Source: an uncultured Collinsella sp. (GTDB lineage Bacteria; Actinomycetota; Coriobacteriia; Coriobacteriales; Coriobacteriaceae). Taken from it: a stretch of 57,208 bases of DNA. Position 1 is the first letter of the stretch; each line of letters begins with the position of its first letter. Positions 37,501-42,488 of this stretch are shown here, piece after piece. The notes under the pieces are model-generated. The model had not been told where the DNA came from. It saw only the letters and a program-made list of their open reading frames with translations, and searched no databases. The stretch lies in contig CAKUGX010000001.1 in NCBI GenBank assembly GCA_934654765.1, positions 1 through 57,208 of the forward strand, given 5' to 3'. The translations under genes and the position numbers were made by a program.

Positions 37501-38535
37501 ACCCGCGCGGCGGGCGGCCTGATGCTCTCGGGTACGCCGTCCAAGGCCGGAGTGTTTAGCTTCGACGTCACGTGCAAGGACGCTCAGGGAGAGACGGTGA
37601 CCGCGCACTTTGTGCTGGTCGCCCAGGCGAAGCGGGTCGAGCTTGCATTTGAGGGCGGCAGCTTCGTCTACAGCGGTGATGCCCAAGCGCCCGAGGTCAC
37701 GGGTGTCCCCAAGGCCTGCGAGGGCGACCTGAGGATCAGGTATTACGGGACGGACGGCACGTACTATTCGTCGAGCGAGGCCCCGACCGATGCCGGCACG
37801 TACCGCGTTGTTGCCACGCTGCGAAGCAACGGGTATATCGGCGCCGCCTCGCGCAAGTTCAAGATTACGCCGGCGAAGCTCAAGGTGAAGGTCGATGACG
37901 CCGAGCGCTACGAGGGAGAGGCGAACCCCGCGTTCACCTCGAGCCTGGAGAGCGCGGTCGATACTTCGGGCGTGAAGGTCGAATACTCCTGCGACGCCGA
38001 TGAAAGCTCACCGGCGGGCGAGTACAAGATCGGCGCGACGGTCACCGATCCGAACTTCGATGTCGAGGTTGAGCCCGGTACGCTGACGGTGAAGAAGAAG
38101 CAGGGGCCCGTCAATCCCGACCCGGATAAACCTGATGGACCCGATCCGGACCAGCCGGACAAGCCCGAGCCCGATAAACCGGAACCTGACCAGCCGGATA
38201 AGCCGGACCCGGATAACCCGGATAAGCCGGAGCCCGACCAACCGGACAAGCCAGAGCCCGGTAAGCCGGACCCGGATAAGCCCGGAACGCCCGATTCCGA
38301 CCAGTCGGATTCTAAGGATCCGGCAAAACCCGGTAGTTCGGATGATTCCGCAGCCGATAAGACAAAGGCGAATGCCACGGAAAACTCTGGCAAGAAGGAT
38401 TCGTCCAAGTCGAGCGCTCAGCAGCTCGCCGATACGGGTGATCGCGCACCATTGGCCGTCGCCGTCGCTGCGGGCGCCGTTGCACTTATCGCGCTGGGGC
38501 TCGAGCTGCTGCGTCGCCGCCATCCGGGCGCGTAG
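25567..38535 (+). CDS. Giant multidomain cell-wall-anchored surface protein
   Basis: 4,322 residues in one uninterrupted frame. A signal peptide lies at 1-36 (ends AYADD). An acidic Ser/Asp-rich stretch spans 37-130. Two tandem copies of a 387-residue unit (about 140-526 and 527-913) contain BspA-type leucine-rich repeats (FYGCSSL, IGxxAF). About 18 InlB-type B-repeats with F-x-G-W-Y/W cores run from about 915 to 2578. Three copies of an Ig-like plus MBG-like module start near 2580, 3199 and 3734, with YQWFR..GEYFCRIT Ig cores. Pro-Asp linkers lie near 3645-3733 and 4180-4258. The C-terminus is a sortase-type signal: LADTG (4287-4291), a hydrophobic helix and RRR. Such proteins act as adhesins; no ligand can be named. 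Confidence 0.9.
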   Translation: MNRITAALYRFLVVYLSVAMVVTSIPLAPSTAYADDSSALAVESEAQEADSDSDTDADAVDDSSSANEGSSSAASDSTDSSQDKSSSSDTNTLASSLAQDLASDATDSDAAKSLAAMAEPSSDDSEADALTYEDHTIYQYAKLMPSGYVYPCDPDGNIAVKIDESKPYKNSVDGRWVSGLIVDYGTDEVPAQLCEGSIYLHSVRFENKSISKIGRNAFYGCSSLFDVYLSGMTIGSIESGAFFGCRSLGGLGYGEITTIGSMGEGAFAWSGLAYTGLDKVVGLTSLPESAYSGCNQLTDTGLDKNTSITSIGADAFKNCSRLAITGLESNTTIETLGEGCFSNTDMSGGLALPLNSKIEELPNRAFSGTNLKDVYLGCNHVVLIYSETFPKRNMTVKVPAAMMSQYSSGRPKQVWESCNGGLPVPVGEVLQKIEISRDPDKMTYGQGEKISLEGMNVLFRYSHSTSIRDYEEFIKSGDGEYLTATPCDGDVFDDSMDGEPIQLVYDDGYTHLVTYSKGDLQQAACEYAKFMPNYYLYPCDANGNLTVEIDENNPRENSVDGRMVTNLIVDSGVDEVDAQLCADSTNLCSVRFENSSISKIGMHAFYNCPNLTDISLSGMTIGQIGKEAFFGCKSLTSLNINETATIGSMGYAAFAESGLESTGLDKVVGLASIPDRAYDGCKALTDTGLDKNTSITSIGVCAFRHCSNLATTGLESNTTVETLGHTCFYGTDLSGGLTLPYNSKIEELPEKAFYDTNLETVFLGCNHAVLINTDTFPKYNMTVMVPAKMIPKYSKGEPKAVWERCNGCLPVPVGKVLKSVEISCDPDNMTYEQGDTISLEGMSVELDYPHSVSIWNYEALIKDELGEYLTATPCDGDVFDESMDGQPIKLVYDDGYSHFETQTKGVLHLKKPASSPLTISYVQANNRRGCKLMDGVELPEVSGAMTIDAGTEVTLDAGALGMLNDNLTFKGWYDTETERYISKEAVYTFTPDIDLSLEARFKLKDYAVHINDAQATDSSQDYAHLSVTAQNCYRNAGETVELSAATDDALFLGWYLGEGDNAYAVSDQLDFTYMVDEEDVPEHYDAYGPKIEITPRYCAPQASVVLSVDGVDENGQPLGQFLSTGLYGIGSRVTVVAVPMPGYVFDYATDALGNVVFTGDDGPSYTFVLEGDVQYTAHFREATDPAESLAALKAALIAAITAAAVLATIYGLGEIVDPIAADAVIEIGMADNIEDVAAVGTKVLKEIKDIIDDHKKPHDPDKPHGDHKIEIIATAQPEVGGVVTGGGFHYEGTVATLEAVANPGYRFVCWKQDGVEVSTSPVKTMTITDLTPEIVKMTAVFEKDVDITAVAEADGVQADFSTGCTASPVKQSVKRGDEAMVTASEGPDYAFVGWFEDGIEVSPKRTYTFKAEVDRHLVARFRKADKTILVNTDPLDSAEVLCDGVPVVDGGVRAKDGDILTFTMRPKVRPDNPEKTYRFVEWRETDAQGITIANKQEVCEYRVNGNARIEAVMDGRDTHTVRAEADPLEGGTVTLKRGETAGMVLEVSEGERVTAEATPSEGYIFDGWYLSNGGSDAASTLVSSERSYTFEPITDCVVQAKFTRACKVDVVVEPAAAMAGKYMVHGEGYCMKGEPATLSIELTAEASKQFTFKGWYDAKTDLLLGTDPSYLEFYPEETECTVRAVFEENTYTVTAKAKKTFVERGTVEIEGHPGASSVTCGYGDTVMLKAKANDGYRFDHWKDGSGKECDTAELVVKVTKSDTYTAIFTDSKPEVMVTADSWLGGTVTCNGTVVKPTTDKFKLGETLHLTAKAHPGFLFRGWYVNGRLKSLKHETSLVAKARGKTGRCVITAAFVPIDTVCVPLADPAEGGTVKASRILADRGAEVALKAAPNPGYVFTGWYTADGTFESADTEFTCHQERSHVHVARFMAKSYEVDATTVVDSSTGSLVESSAAGWVEGTGTVEAGHAATLTAHALSGYAFEYWADASGAVVSRDSTYHVVPTSDTTLQAVFSAKQYTVDVSCEESLGTVRGAGTYAAGQVVTVRAVAAEDTAFVGWFRNGTCVSSKKTYRFTVREDTSLYAVFASGSYVVSTVASPAEGGAVSGFGGYEAGDRATLRAIANTGYSFAGWTDDKGETISENADCTVKVTGDATYTATFRPKSYQVVLSASDDGVGTLSGEGSYQFGDTVELNATPMGTKRFAGWYVLGTEGNKSLLSCDAHCWVKLDKDMVEGLEDETLELQAVFADPYEVTVTGEVVVKDKASSRGCRVTGSGSFAVGDQVELTAVAGMGYRFVGWSTDKEGTSIVETATTLDVTATQDMTYYAQFESDGQVTITVTGSSIFRGTALLVDGIPAGSRSYDRGDMYMAIAIPWKKYHFSHWVDDAGVTVSYSAFYIGTAKENRQLTAVFYETGCDVQVATYPKGAGFSMVALGTGGSYHSAAIMFTVPHKGWKFKYWVDENGLPVGATPVINRVVFGNRTFTAVYERASMTVTAVDPREGGHVEGSSEDESLGYAVTNEVENGESTTLTAVPDAGYVFDGWYARNDDGSLGDEPLSTDAVWTFVPEDNMTVEARFAEAPKYKVTALAVNGSVDPESTLVATDGKVTLSATPDEGCYLTRVTVTEEAGEDGSAGNAYDLDISDYKGGAYAVTLSGVSAPQQVTFEFANAAAPEVLAQPLDASAYEGDPVELSVGAEAGRNVRVHAAVSSGSAADVKLSYQWYRVSADGNVKLKGETGETLSIAQLDSDSEGEYFCRITQSYLGTVTKTDTEHATVSIVPREALVFNGRVLPAATAHDDYRVVIAGARGGKAPYVYNLDEVEVPEGMLLTQADDGTGALVLSGVPSATGVCRFKIRCTDDLGNKRVAHFALVVKAKEAPLAFEGQSFTYNATAQAPELSGVPEGCEGDVKLTYVGAGDTHYLSDQAPVDAGTYRALATLDANGYVGNASCDFVIEKAPVDISIQTSDVTYDGARHGAAVAVAGLDASAYSVTYRGVDGTSYGPTALEPCDSGNYCVTVKVNDPNYQGKKSAEFSIAKASQVITGTTTYSGVYGGDPIVFDNTAQTPVSFELVDSADDDASPISIKGRCATVKAAGAARVVAHAKASRNYLAAEDVELAVTVAPAQLLVKVDDAERFEGQANPEFTSSLVSRCDTSDVKVTYFCSANKKSPAGEYQIDATVADPNFDVAVDPGTLTVKKKPERYKVTAKAVNGSVDNASVTVVEGGDATLSATPDEGCYLERVTVSEVGSDEAVDLDISDYKGGAYEVTLSGITASQRVTFEFAKADVPRVVAQPQDVSAHEGDSAVLSVAAEAGENVANHAASSTGSAAEIELSYQWFRMVDGKAVALEGETGETLPLSDLDDERAGEYFCRITQRYLGTEKQTDSDCASVSVVAWDTLVFNGDVLPAASAHSTYLATIAGAAGGKAPYEYTWDETKLPDGLKLSRTSGSLTLSGVPSKTGVSAFDITCTDARGETATARFALVVQAKRVKLTFADSDFTYSGAPQAPEVSGAPKVCKGDLKIKYYGTGSTHYSSTEAPTDAGTYRAVATLRAHGYAGAAVCEFEIAPAKLKVKVDDAERFEGEANPAFTSTLESAVDTSGVKVKYSCDADESSPAGKYQIGATVTDPNFDVEVVPGTLTVKKKQEPVDPDPVVPDPDNPDNPDPDNPDPDRPDPDPNPDNPDPDNPDPDNPEPDPNPDNPDPGKPDPDPKPDPDQPNPDNPDPDNPEPDNPDKPERFEVTTRAVNGSVDNASITVDAGGNATLSATPDEGCYLERATVTEDGSDKVVDFDISDYKGGAYEVTLSGVAASQEVTFEFAKADAPKVIAQPQDASAHEGDAAVLSVAAEAGKAVLDHAASSAGPAADVELSYQWFRMVDGEAVALEGETGETLLIENLDDDCAGEYFCRITQRYLGTETQADSDRAVVSVVPRDALVFNGGLLPAARAHSAYRVTIAGAAGGEPPYEYTWDEEDLPDGFKLTRAAGGLMLSGTPSKAGVFSFDVTCKDAQGETVTAHFVLVAQAKRVELAFEGGSFVYSGDAQAPEVTGVPKACEGDLRIRYYGTDGTYYSSSEAPTDAGTYRVVATLRSNGYIGAASRKFKITPAKLKVKVDDAERYEGEANPAFTSSLESAVDTSGVKVEYSCDADESSPAGEYKIGATVTDPNFDVEVEPGTLTVKKKQGPVNPDPDKPDGPDPDQPDKPEPDKPEPDQPDKPDPDNPDKPEPDQPDKPEPGKPDPDKPGTPDSDQSDSKDPAKPGSSDDSAADKTKANATENSGKKDSSKSSAQQLADTGDRAPLAVAVAAGAVALIALGLELLRRRHPGA
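25984..28305 (+). repeat. Tandem duplication of a 387-residue LRR unit
   Basis: Protein unit starting YAKLMPS at 25984 recurs as YAKFMPN at 27145, a period of 1,161 nt. Long identical blocks such as GLDKNTSITSIG and GEYLTATPCDGDVF recur in register, so this is a recent intragenic duplication that has begun to diverge. Confidence 0.85.
33304..38103 (+). repeat. Three copies of an Ig/MBG module in the giant protein
   Basis: Copies begin with VTA-AVNGSV at about 33310, 35170 and 36775. Each runs through an Ig-like domain, a putative-Ig (FNG..LPAA) domain and MBG-like domains ending GTLTVKKK. Copy 1 carries an extra MBG-like section. Copies 2 and 3 are the most alike, period about 1,605 nt including the Pro-Asp linker. 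Confidence 0.8.
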
Positions 38536-38600
38536 TGCACTCGCTTGGCAGCCAGATTGACGCCCTGGTAGGATGTAGCCTGCTAAAGCGTTTATACTTG

Positions 38601-38631
38601 CGGGACGGGCACGTTGCCCGTCCCGTTTTTG
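38601..38631 (+). terminator. Terminator of the giant surface protein gene
   Basis: 11-bp stem CGGGACGGGCA (38601-38611) / TGCCCGTCCCG (38615-38625), 3-nt loop, then TTTTT. Confidence 0.9.
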
Positions 38632-38653
38632 TTTCGACCCGAAAGGTGGCCTT

Positions 38654-40012
38654 ATGGCTTCATCTGCCCCGCGCGGCCTTCGCTCCGACCATGTCGTTAC
38701 CGTCGGCATCGCTCTGTTCTCGATGCTCTTTGGCGCCGGCAACCTCATTATTCCGCCGCTTCTGGCACTGCAGGCAGGTTCTGCCACGCCGCTTGCCATG
38801 ATCGGCTTTTTGATTGCCGCCATCGGCCTGCCCGTCATGGGCTTTATCGCTGTGGCGCTTGCCGGTACGGCGCGTGAGCTTGCCGGTCGCGTGCACCCCA
38901 AGTTTGGCGAGTTCTTCGTCGCGGCAGTGTACCTGGCGATCGGTCCGTGCCTGGCCATTCCTCGTACGAGCTCCACGGCCTTCGAGATGCTGGTGCCGCT
39001 GCTGCCCGAGGGCATCTCGCTTGGCGCCGCACGCCTAGTCTTCGCTGTCGCCTTCTTCGTGGTCGCGTTTGCGCTCACGCTGCGCCCGGGCGTTATCACG
39101 CGCGTGCTTGGTCGCATTACAGGCCCTGCGCTCATTGCGCTTATCGTGCTGGTCGTGGGTGCCGCCGTGATCTCGCCCCTGGGACCGGCTGCTGCCCCGC
39201 AAGCTCCCTATGATGCCGGCGCTGCGGTCCAAGGCTTCTTGACCGGCTACCAGACCATGGATCTGCTTGCGTCGCTCGCCTTTGGCATCATCATCGCCGA
39301 GACCATTCATGAGCTGGGCGTGACCGACGACAAGCGTGTCGCCTTCGAGATCTCCCGCTCCGGCGTGATCGCCGGCGTGCTCATGGCCATCATCTATTGT
39401 GGCTTGGCCCTTGCCGGTATGCAGCTCGGCACCGTGATGCCCGACGCTACCAACGGTGCTGCCATCCTCGCTCGCTCGGCCTCCATGCACTTTGGGCTGG
39501 CCGGCACGGTCGTGGTCTTCGCTATCTTCTTCCTCGCCTGCATGAACGTGTGCATTGGCCTCATCAGCTGCTGCTCGCGTTACTTCTGCGAGACCTATGT
39601 GGTCGAAGGGGGAGCGGAGGCTTCCGAGGAGGCCATGCGCCGCCCCTTCGCGATTCTCGCCTTTGTGTTCGCGGCGTTTTCGTGCGTGCTTTCCAACGTG
39701 GGCCTCGACATGATCCTCATGTTCTCGGTGCCCATGCTCAACGCCTTGTATCCCGTCGCCATCGTGCTGGTGCTTATGGGTCTGGTGCACGGCTTTTGTG
39801 ACGCGCATCCGCAGGTGGGGGTTTGGGTTGGCGGCGGTGTCGCGGTCCAGAGCGTGATCACTTCGATCCGTGACGCGTTCTTTGCGGGTGCCTGGCTGCC
39901 GTTCGATGCTTTGCCGCTGGCGGATATCGGTGCCGCATGGGCGCCGGTCGCCGTGGTGGCGTTTGTGATCGGCCTGCTCCACAACCGGTTTGTCGCACAT
40001 TCGAGGAGCTAG
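38654..40012 (+). CDS. brnQ: Branched-chain amino acid : cation symporter (LIVCS family)
   Basis: 452-residue inner-membrane carrier for leucine, isoleucine and valine, driven by Na+ or H+. The family signature FSMLFGAGNLIIPP is at about residues 23-36, and YLAIGPCLAIPRTSSTAFE near 92-110 is also characteristic. About 12 hydrophobic segments follow. The ATG follows GAAAGGTGG. It sits between the terminator of the surface protein and a tRNA promoter. Confidence 0.9.
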   Translation: MASSAPRGLRSDHVVTVGIALFSMLFGAGNLIIPPLLALQAGSATPLAMIGFLIAAIGLPVMGFIAVALAGTARELAGRVHPKFGEFFVAAVYLAIGPCLAIPRTSSTAFEMLVPLLPEGISLGAARLVFAVAFFVVAFALTLRPGVITRVLGRITGPALIALIVLVVGAAVISPLGPAAAPQAPYDAGAAVQGFLTGYQTMDLLASLAFGIIIAETIHELGVTDDKRVAFEISRSGVIAGVLMAIIYCGLALAGMQLGTVMPDATNGAAILARSASMHFGLAGTVVVFAIFFLACMNVCIGLISCCSRYFCETYVVEGGAEASEEAMRRPFAILAFVFAAFSCVLSNVGLDMILMFSVPMLNALYPVAIVLVLMGLVHGFCDAHPQVGVWVGGGVAVQSVITSIRDAFFAGAWLPFDALPLADIGAAWAPVAVVAFVIGLLHNRFVAHSRS

Positions 40013-40023
40013 GGTTTCTGCGC

Positions 40024-40052
40024 TTGCACAGGCGGGGAGTCTCCCCTATAAT
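40024..40052 (+). promoter_or_regulatory. Promoter of the tRNA-Pro/tRNA-Gly unit
   Basis: TTGCAC (40024-40029), 17-bp spacer, TATAAT (40047-40052), 52 bp before tRNA-Pro. Close to the sigma-70 consensus. Confidence 0.7.
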
Positions 40053-40103
40053 TTCCTTCGCTTTGGGACACGCAAGGTTTAGACCTTAGCTGCTCAACAC
40101 CTT

Positions 40104-40180
40104 CGGGACGTGGCGCAGTTTGGTAGCGCGCCTGCTTTGGGAGCAGGATGTCGCAGGTTCAAATCCTGTCGTCCCGACCA
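40104..40180 (+). tRNA. tRNA-Pro (anticodon TGG)
   Basis: 77 nt including encoded CCA. Acceptor CGGGACG / CGTCCCG, anticodon stem-loop CCTGC-TTTGGGA-GCAGG with anticodon TGG, T-loop GGTTCAAATCC. The cloverleaf is complete. Confidence 0.95.
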
Positions 40181-40186
40181 TATCTT

Positions 40187-40260
40187 GCGGGCGTAGTTCA
40201 ATGGTAGAACCCCAGCCTTCCAAGCTGATGACGCGGGTTCGATTCCCGTCGCCCGCTCCA
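40187..40260 (+). tRNA. tRNA-Gly (anticodon TCC)
   Basis: 74 nt including encoded CCA. Acceptor GCGGGCG / CGCCCGC, anticodon TCC within CAGCCTTCCAAGCTG, T-loop GGTTCGATTCC. Begins 6 nt after tRNA-Pro, so it is co-transcribed with it. Confidence 0.95.
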
Positions 40261-40271
40261 TAAGATTACTT

Positions 40272-40307
40272 AACGGCTCTGGCCCCATTTGGGGCCAGAG
40301 CCGTTTT
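40272..40307 (+). terminator. Terminator of the tRNA unit
   Basis: 15-bp perfect stem (40272-40286 / 40291-40305), ATTT loop, TTTT tail. Confidence 0.9.
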
Positions 40308-40338
40308 CATATACATCCGAGCCCTCACATCCCCTCCT

Positions 40339-40407
40339 AAGTTGCGGTGAAATACGGACTGTTTTTCGGCTTTTACGAGCCATGCAGTCCGTATTTCACC
40401 GCAACTT
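40339..40407. repeat. Palindromic repeat, TTGCGGTGAAATA family, copy 2
   Basis: Perfect 23-bp arms 40339-40361 and 40385-40407 around a 23-nt loop that contains a minor CGGCT/AGCC stem. Followed by TTT. Confidence 0.9.
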
Positions 40408-40591
40408 TTTGTAAGGGAGTTTTTTGATACCGCTGAGAGGCCTGTGGCTACCGTCTGCCGAGCTTCAAAATGCCTTATGAAGCTCTGAGCTGCGGCGTCA
40501 AGCTTTTGGTCAGCTTTTGGCAAGAATATTGAACGCCGTTCTGCGATAGCGTAATGCTATCCGCTTGTTCTTGATAGTTGTGGGGCTAGTT

Positions 40592-41590
40592 ATGCTCGAT
40601 AGAGGCAAACATTTTCCGCAGTCATACGCAAGGATGCTGTTTACGGCGCTTGGAATACATCAAGATGGACAGTTGCTTGTAACGATTGACCCTTGGGATG
40701 AACGTCGCGCGCGCGAACTTATGCAGGAAAAGCTTCTGCTTCGTCTTTACAACCATGTATATGTCGATCCCGTTTATTGGAACAACCTTGACGTTAAGGA
40801 CCGCGTCTTTCAGTTAGCGTCTGCCATAGCAGTCGTTGAGCCGGATGCCGTGTTCTGCGGATCGACTGCGGCTTTGCTATATGGCATAGGTTCGGCGCAC
40901 ACGCTTCTCAATAAAGTACAAGTGCTGTTGCCGCGGTCTACGAGGCGCGATACGTATGAATTCGTTGAATATCGGCGCTGGCGAGCGGGCGAGGTGTGGC
41001 GGTTCGGACCGTTTACGGTAACGGATCCATACCGAACGGTGGTTGATATTGCTCGAACGAGTGCATTTCGGTATGCGCTTGGCTACGTCGATGGATTGGC
41101 CCGTGAGTATGACGTCGAGCGCGAGGAATTGCGCGCGTATGCGCAGGCTAATTGTCGCGGGCTGCATGGCATTGCGCGTGCGTTTGATGTGTTCGAGTAT
41201 ATGGACGGAAGGTCGGATAACGGGGGAGAGTCCGAGGCGCGGGCGGCCATGATTCTCGCTGGTGTCGCTGCTCCTGAGCTTCAGGTTGAGATTTTTCGGC
41301 CAGGAAACGCCGGCTATTATCTGGCAGATTATGGTTGGCAGATGCCAGATGGGTCATGGATGTTGGCAGAGCTTCACGGTTTGGGCAAGTTCGAGGACGA
41401 TACTCAAAACGACCTGGAGCATGCCGCGGCAAAAACCTATCGAGCTGCCTTATTGCGCGATGCGAACCTGCGTGCCATGGGTCATAACGTCATTCATTTC
41501 AAGCTGTCAGACACCTACGACGTCGATGCTTTCGGCGCCATGATGCGCGGTTACGGCATTCCAACAACAAAGCCTTTTGCGGATTCCTGA
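40592..41590 (+). CDS. AbiEi-like / nuclease-fold protein of unknown function
   Basis: 332 residues. The N-terminal 130 residues have the layout of the AbiEi antitoxin / winged-helix family (LLLRLYNHVYVDPVYW, then VFCGSTAALLYGIG, LLPRSTRRD). The C-terminal third has a PD-(D/E)XK-like pattern LADYGWQ..WMLAELHGLGKF (about 250-275) followed by a basic/Asp helix and VIHFKLSD, resembling DUF559/Vsr-type nuclease folds. It could be a solitary AbiEi-type regulator or a phage-defence nuclease. I do not recognise a named family. The ATG at 40592 follows GTGGGG. Codon use is more AT-rich than flanking genes, and the gene lies inside the 38-bp inverted repeats. No AbiEii partner is adjacent. Confidence 0.5.
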   Translation: MLDRGKHFPQSYARMLFTALGIHQDGQLLVTIDPWDERRARELMQEKLLLRLYNHVYVDPVYWNNLDVKDRVFQLASAIAVVEPDAVFCGSTAALLYGIGSAHTLLNKVQVLLPRSTRRDTYEFVEYRRWRAGEVWRFGPFTVTDPYRTVVDIARTSAFRYALGYVDGLAREYDVEREELRAYAQANCRGLHGIARAFDVFEYMDGRSDNGGESEARAAMILAGVAAPELQVEIFRPGNAGYYLADYGWQMPDGSWMLAELHGLGKFEDDTQNDLEHAAAKTYRAALLRDANLRAMGHNVIHFKLSDTYDVDAFGAMMRGYGIPTTKPFADS

Positions 41591-41622
41591 TAGCAGGGAC
41601 AACCAACTCCGCCTCCTAACAA

Positions 41623-41693
41623 TAAGTTGCGGTGAAATATGGACTAAATGGCAGCTCAGAGGCATAAAACAGTCCGTATTTCACCGCAACTTA
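41623..41693. repeat. Palindromic repeat, TTGCGGTGAAATA family, copy 3
   Basis: Arms 41623-41645 and 41671-41693, 22 of 23 paired with one G-T. The right arm is continuous with the cassette's right 38-bp repeat. Confidence 0.85.
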
Positions 41694-41707
41694 GGAGGGG
41701 ATGGGGG

Positions 41708-42172
41708 TTAGTTGCGGGGGCGGTGGCGGAGCTTGTCGATGGTGGCGTCGGTGCTACGGTTGCGGCTGCTGCGGGCTTCGACTGCGGTTTGGCGCTTGCG
41801 ACGGTAATCGATCATGCCTTGGATGATGGGCTTGCCAAAGCTCACGACGTCGTCGTTATAGATGGCGGTACGGGCGGCAAGCAGACAGTCGGTAAAGTCC
41901 ATATGGGTCTTGCCAAAAAGTTTGATGGCAAGGGCGACAACGGTGGGCTCATCAACCATGACGTCATCGAGCAGCCTTTTCATGGCCGCGGCAATCTCAA
42001 CGCGGGGAACCTTATAGACGTCGCGCAGCGTGACCACGACGCGCGTGATGATTTCGGGGTAGACGCGAGCGGTGCGCGTGGCGATGACCTTGGCGGCGCG
42101 CGGCGACAGAACTTCGTCGTCGTCAAGCAGGTAGCGTAGGATGACAGTCTCGTCGATGATGGTGCTACTCAT
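41708..42172 (-). CDS. PIN-domain toxin (VapC-like)
   Basis: 154-residue PIN-domain protein. The opening IIDETVILRYLLDDDE carries the first acidic residue (Asp7). RVYPEIITRVVVTLRDVYKVPRVEI gives the second helix, and DFTDCLLAARTAIYNDDVVSFGKPI supplies the later Asp cluster. PIN toxins are Mg2+-dependent RNases that cut tRNA or rRNA. The usual LLDTNVIL start is here IIDETVIL, so one conserved Asn position is changed. The basic C-terminal tail is longer than usual. It overlaps the upstream antitoxin gene by 8 bp. Confidence 0.8.
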   Translation of the reverse strand: MSSTIIDETVILRYLLDDDEVLSPRAAKVIATRTARVYPEIITRVVVTLRDVYKVPRVEIAAAMKRLLDDVMVDEPTVVALAIKLFGKTHMDFTDCLLAARTAIYNDDVVSFGKPIIQGMIDYRRKRQTAVEARSSRNRSTDATIDKLRHRPRN

Positions 42173-42488
42173 GGATATCTACTTCCTCGGGACCCAAAAT
42201 CGAATCGTCGCTTTCTGTAGCAAGGTACTCAATCCAGGCATTGCGCTCCTCGGCGCGGCGATTGGGGTCACCATATGCTTTGAGCGATCCATAGGCGGCG
42301 GTGCCGTCCTTTGAGCGCACGGCGACCGGCTGAAAGGGGAGCTTGCGCATCAAAATGCTCTGCGCGACAAATAGACGGACAGCCTCGGCGAGCGATGTGC
42401 CCATGGCGTCGTAGAGATGCTCAGCATGCTGCTTGTCTTCCTCGCGAATGCGCACCTGCAGGATGGCTCGTTTTTGCGTCGATGACAT
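42165..42488 (-). CDS. RelB/DinJ-type antitoxin
   Basis: 107-residue antitoxin. The ribbon-helix-helix-like N-terminus AILQVRIREEDKQHAEHLYDAMGTSLAEAVRLFVAQSI is typical of RelB/DinJ. The acidic C-terminal tail (ATESDDSILGPEEVDIHE) should wrap the toxin. The ATG at 42488 is preferred to a GTG one codon upstream, with GGGAGG 5-10 nt before it. Its 3' end overlaps the PIN toxin start, the normal antitoxin-first arrangement. RelB partners are usually RelE-fold toxins, so pairing with a PIN toxin is a mix of families. It probably autoregulates the divergent gap upstream. Confidence 0.8.
   Translation of the reverse strand: MSSTQKRAILQVRIREEDKQHAEHLYDAMGTSLAEAVRLFVAQSILMRKLPFQPVAVRSKDGTAAYGSLKAYGDPNRRAEERNAWIEYLATESDDSILGPEEVDIHE

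Larger units (their letters stand above)
40328..41703. mobile_element. Possible cassette bounded by 38-bp perfect inverted repeats
   Basis: 40328-40365 and 41666-41703 are perfect reverse complements over 38 bp (outer end CATCCCCTCC, inner end GGACTGTTTT). They enclose one gene (40592-41590). Each end is also one half of a local hairpin of the TTGCGGTGAAATA repeat family. There is no transposase inside. The segment has lower GC and less biased codon use than its neighbours. Mobility or invertibility is inferred. Confidence 0.5.
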
